From Bacteroidota bacterium (GTDB lineage: Bacteria > Bacteroidota > Bacteroidia > Chitinophagales > BACL12), in contig JADKEK010000002.1 of NCBI GenBank assembly GCA_016718035.1, positions 248,001-312,000 on the forward strand: DNA of 64,000 nucleotides. Reading direction: 5' to 3'. A program made the position numbers and the translations under genes. The notes beneath the pieces were generated by a model. It had not been told where the DNA came from. It did not search any database and saw only the letters and a program-made list of their open reading frames with translations. This document shows, piece by piece, positions 61,594-64,000 of this stretch (its first letter is position 1; each line of letters opens with the position of its first letter).

Positions 61594-63564
61594 ATGACAG
61601 ACGTTCAACCATACCAACCAAAGCATAAAATAAGAATTGTAACTGCTGCCAGCCTTTTCGATGGGCATGATGCGGCAATTAATGTTATGCGCAGGATAAT
61701 TCAGGCTACAGGGGTAGAAGTAATTCATCTTGGCCATGATAGAAGTGTAGAAGAGGTGGTTAATTGTGCCATACAGGAAGATGTTCAGGCAATTGCGATG
61801 ACCAGTTATCAGGGAGGACATACCGAATATTTTAAATATATGTATGACCTGCTCAAACAAAAAGGTTGTGAGCATATAAAAATATTTGGTGGTGGTGGTG
61901 GCACAATTTTGCCGTCTGAAATTGAGGAGTTACAAAACTATGGTATCACCAGAATTTATTCTCCGGATGATGGAAGAGCAATGGGTTTACAAGGTATGAT
62001 TAACGACCTTGTTCAAAAAAGTGATTTTGCTACCGGAATTAATTTAAACGGAGAACTCACTCATCTAACCAAAGATCGTGATTGGAAAAGTATCGGCAAA
62101 TTAATTTCTGCCGTAGAAAATAATACACCTGATGCATCGGGTATAATGACTCAGGTAGAAGTATTAATTAAAAATTCTAATACACCGGTTTTAGGTATCA
62201 CCGGAACAGGTGGTGCAGGAAAATCATCTTTGGTTGATGAATTAGTACGCAGATTTTTAATTGATTTTACCGATAAAACAATTGCCATCTTATCGGTTGA
62301 CCCTAGTAAACGCAAAACAGGTGGCGCGTTGCTTGGCGATAGAATCAGAATGAATGCGATTAATAACGCACGCGTGTATATGCGCTCAATGGCAACACGT
62401 CAGGCGAATTTAGCATTGAGTAAACATGTTGATGAAGCAGTGAAAATATTAAAGGCAGCACAGTTCGATTTAATTATTCTGGAAACTTCCGGGATTGGAC
62501 AAAGTGATACAGAAATTACCGAACACAGCAATGTGAGTTTATATGTAATGACACCAGAATATGGCGCCGCAAGTCAGCTCGAAAAAATTGACATGCTCGA
62601 CTTCGCTGATTTAATTGCAATTAATAAATTCGACAAGCGCGGTGCTCAGGATGCCTTACGTGATGTGCGCAAACAATTTCAGCGCAATCATAAATTGTTT
62701 GATGTAGATACCGAAAAAATGCCTGTGTTTGCAACCATTGCATCTCAGTTTAATGACCCGGGAACCAACCAGTTGTATCGTCATTTAATGGATACCATTA
62801 AAGAAAAAACAAAGGTTGACTTACATTCCGATTTTCATATTACGGATGAGATGAGTAAAAAAATATTCATCATACCTCCACAACGCACGCGTTATTTAGC
62901 TGAAATTTCTGAGAACAACCGCGCTTATGATAAAAAGGTAATTGAACAAAAAACAGTAGCGCAAAATTTATATGCACTGCATACTTCTAAAGCAATTGTA
63001 AGTGATGCGGAATTAAAAAATAAACTCGAAGAAGAATATCAGCGCGTAGCTAAAAAAATTGACAATGAAAATCTGGATTTAATTCATTCTTGGAGTAAGA
63101 AATTGGCTTCGTATAAAGATGAATATTACATTTTTAAGGTGCGCGATAAAGAATTAAAAATAAAAACACATACCGAAAGTTTATCGCATTTACCAATTCC
63201 AAAAATCAGTCTCCCTAAATACGAAGCATGGGGTGATATTTTACAATGGCAATTGCAGGAAAATGTGCCGGGTGAATTTCCATTTACCGCAGGTATTTAT
63301 CCTTTTAAACGCGAAGAAGAGGACCCAACACGTATGTTTGCCGGTGAAGGTGGTCCTGAGCGCACTAACAAACGTTTTCATTACGTGAGTTTAGGTATGC
63401 CGGCAAAAGGATTGTCAACGGGATTCGAGAGTTTAAGATTATATGGCAATGACCCTGATTATCGCCCGGATATTTATGGTAAAATTGGCAACAGTGGTGT
63501 GAGCATTTGTTGTTTAGATGATGCCGAAGAAATTATACAGTGGTTTCGATTTAGCAGACCCTAA
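61594..63564 (+). CDS. icmF: Fused isobutyryl-CoA mutase IcmF, 5' part (frameshifted)
   Basis: The 656-residue reading frame holds three IcmF domains in order. The B12-binding domain (about 12-145) has SLFDGHDAAIN with base-off His25, TSYQGGH and a Gly-rich loop at 99-103. The MeaI-type G-protein chaperone (about 197-420) has P-loop GITGTGGAGKSS (Lys210), SVDPSKRKTGGALLGDRIRMN and NKFDKRG. A linker follows, and then the start of the mutase TIM barrel (EFPFTAGIYPFKREEEDPTRMFAGEGGPERTN). IcmF uses adenosylcobalamin to convert isobutyryl-CoA to n-butyryl-CoA. The frame ends in FSRP-stop at 63564 because of one extra A in the AAA at 63530-63532; correct IcmF sequence continues in the next frame. 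Confidence 0.85.
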   Translation: MTDVQPYQPKHKIRIVTAASLFDGHDAAINVMRRIIQATGVEVIHLGHDRSVEEVVNCAIQEDVQAIAMTSYQGGHTEYFKYMYDLLKQKGCEHIKIFGGGGGTILPSEIEELQNYGITRIYSPDDGRAMGLQGMINDLVQKSDFATGINLNGELTHLTKDRDWKSIGKLISAVENNTPDASGIMTQVEVLIKNSNTPVLGITGTGGAGKSSLVDELVRRFLIDFTDKTIAILSVDPSKRKTGGALLGDRIRMNAINNARVYMRSMATRQANLALSKHVDEAVKILKAAQFDLIILETSGIGQSDTEITEHSNVSLYVMTPEYGAASQLEKIDMLDFADLIAINKFDKRGAQDALRDVRKQFQRNHKLFDVDTEKMPVFATIASQFNDPGTNQLYRHLMDTIKEKTKVDLHSDFHITDEMSKKIFIIPPQRTRYLAEISENNRAYDKKVIEQKTVAQNLYALHTSKAIVSDAELKNKLEEEYQRVAKKIDNENLDLIHSWSKKLASYKDEYYIFKVRDKELKIKTHTESLSHLPIPKISLPKYEAWGDILQWQLQENVPGEFPFTAGIYPFKREEEDPTRMFAGEGGPERTNKRFHYVSLGMPAKGLSTGFESLRLYGNDPDYRPDIYGKIGNSGVSICCLDDAEEIIQWFRFSRP

Positions 63565-64000
63565 AACATCGGTGTCAATGACCATTAATGGTCCTGCACC
63601 TATGCTGCTTGGATTTTTTATGAATGCAGCTATTGACCAGCAGTGTGAAAAATATATCATTGAAAATAAATTAGAAGCCGCGGTTGAAGCTAAAATTCAG
63701 GAGATATATAAAGGCCGTGAACATCTCCGTCCTAAATACAATGCCGACTCATTGCCTGCGGGTAATAATGGCCTTGGATTAATGTTATTAGGCGTTACCG
63801 GCGACCAGGTTTTACCTGCAGATGTGTATGCAGTAATTAAAGAAAAAACGTTGAGCACCGTTCGCGGTACTGTGCAAGCAGATATTTTAAAAGAAGACCA
63901 GGCGCAAAATACTTGTATATTTTCTACTGAATTTGCATTGCGTTTAATGGGCGATGTGCAGGAATATTTCATTCAGCAAAAAGTCCGCAATTTTTATTCG
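63533..64000 (+). CDS. icmF: IcmF 3' part after the frameshift, cut by the window end
   Basis: In the frame starting at 63533 the sequence continues LYSGFDLADPKTSVSMTING, then PAPMLLGFFMNAAIDQQ and TVQADILKEDQAQNTCIF without stop to the last base (156 codons). These are typical mutase-barrel segments of IcmF. Removing one A at 63530-63532 joins it to the 5' part as ...DDAEELYSGFDLADP. The remainder of the gene lies beyond the window. Confidence 0.8.

Noticed and set aside
1..64000. CRISPR array, rRNA operon, tRNA or insertion sequence
   Set aside because: No regularly spaced repeats with spacers, no rRNA-like or tRNA-like sequence, and no transposase ORF were seen.

Overview
The window is a low-GC, densely coded stretch of a Bacteroidota chromosome. 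It looks like a free-living, aerobically respiring member near Chitinophagales or Saprospiria, although class and order cannot be fixed from this sequence alone. The evidence is an Act (alternative complex III)–caa3 oxidase operon, type IX secretion (T9SS) machinery with many T9SS-tagged products, a TonB receptor paired with a DUF4249 lipoprotein, -7 promoter boxes of the Bacteroidota TAnnTTTG type, and a near absence of Shine-Dalgarno sequences.

Region 1 (19-15167, minus strand) is one long respiratory operon transcribed from a candidate promoter at 15133-15167. Its order is actA-B-C-D-E-F, then oxidase subunits II and I, heme O synthase, two subunit III paralogues, subunit IV and a Sco-like protein. 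It encodes a quinol:cytochrome c/oxidase chain that takes electrons from quinol to O2. Region 2 (15357-21050) holds a lipoprotein, a TonB receptor/DUF4249 pair and a SIMPL protein. Region 3 (21053-37307) mixes T9SS cargo genes with F1-ATPase atpD-atpC, a GNAT-like/BamA-like/MlaE/MlaF cluster and a large glycosidase-like secreted protein. Region 4 (37681-44507) carries sucD, fabG, a VWA membrane protein, a DivIC/FtsB-like protein, enolase and carA. A 0.55-kb intergenic repeat field follows (44550-45107).

Region 5 (45262-61480) holds a YHYH-like T9SS cargo, an MscS channel, a broken arginase-fold gene, murF, and then a T9SS locus: gldJ, a PorP/SprF protein, porU, porV, a second porV and a six-PKD T9SS cargo. 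The window ends in a fused isobutyryl-CoA mutase (icmF) with a 1-nt frameshift and is cut by the window edge.

The main unifying theme is secretion. The window encodes T9SS shuttle/sortase parts (PorU, PorV, a PorV paralogue, GldJ, PorP/SprF) and at least six clear, plus two weaker, C-terminally tagged clients. The most notable anomalies are a Sco-like protein whose copper ligands are changed, a subunit II with extra membrane helices and a long insert, paired cargo genes with same-length paralogues, tandem PorV genes, and two lesions (an in-frame TGA and a +1 shift) that are either gene decay or assembly error. I saw no CRISPR array, no rRNA or tRNA gene, and no insertion sequence.
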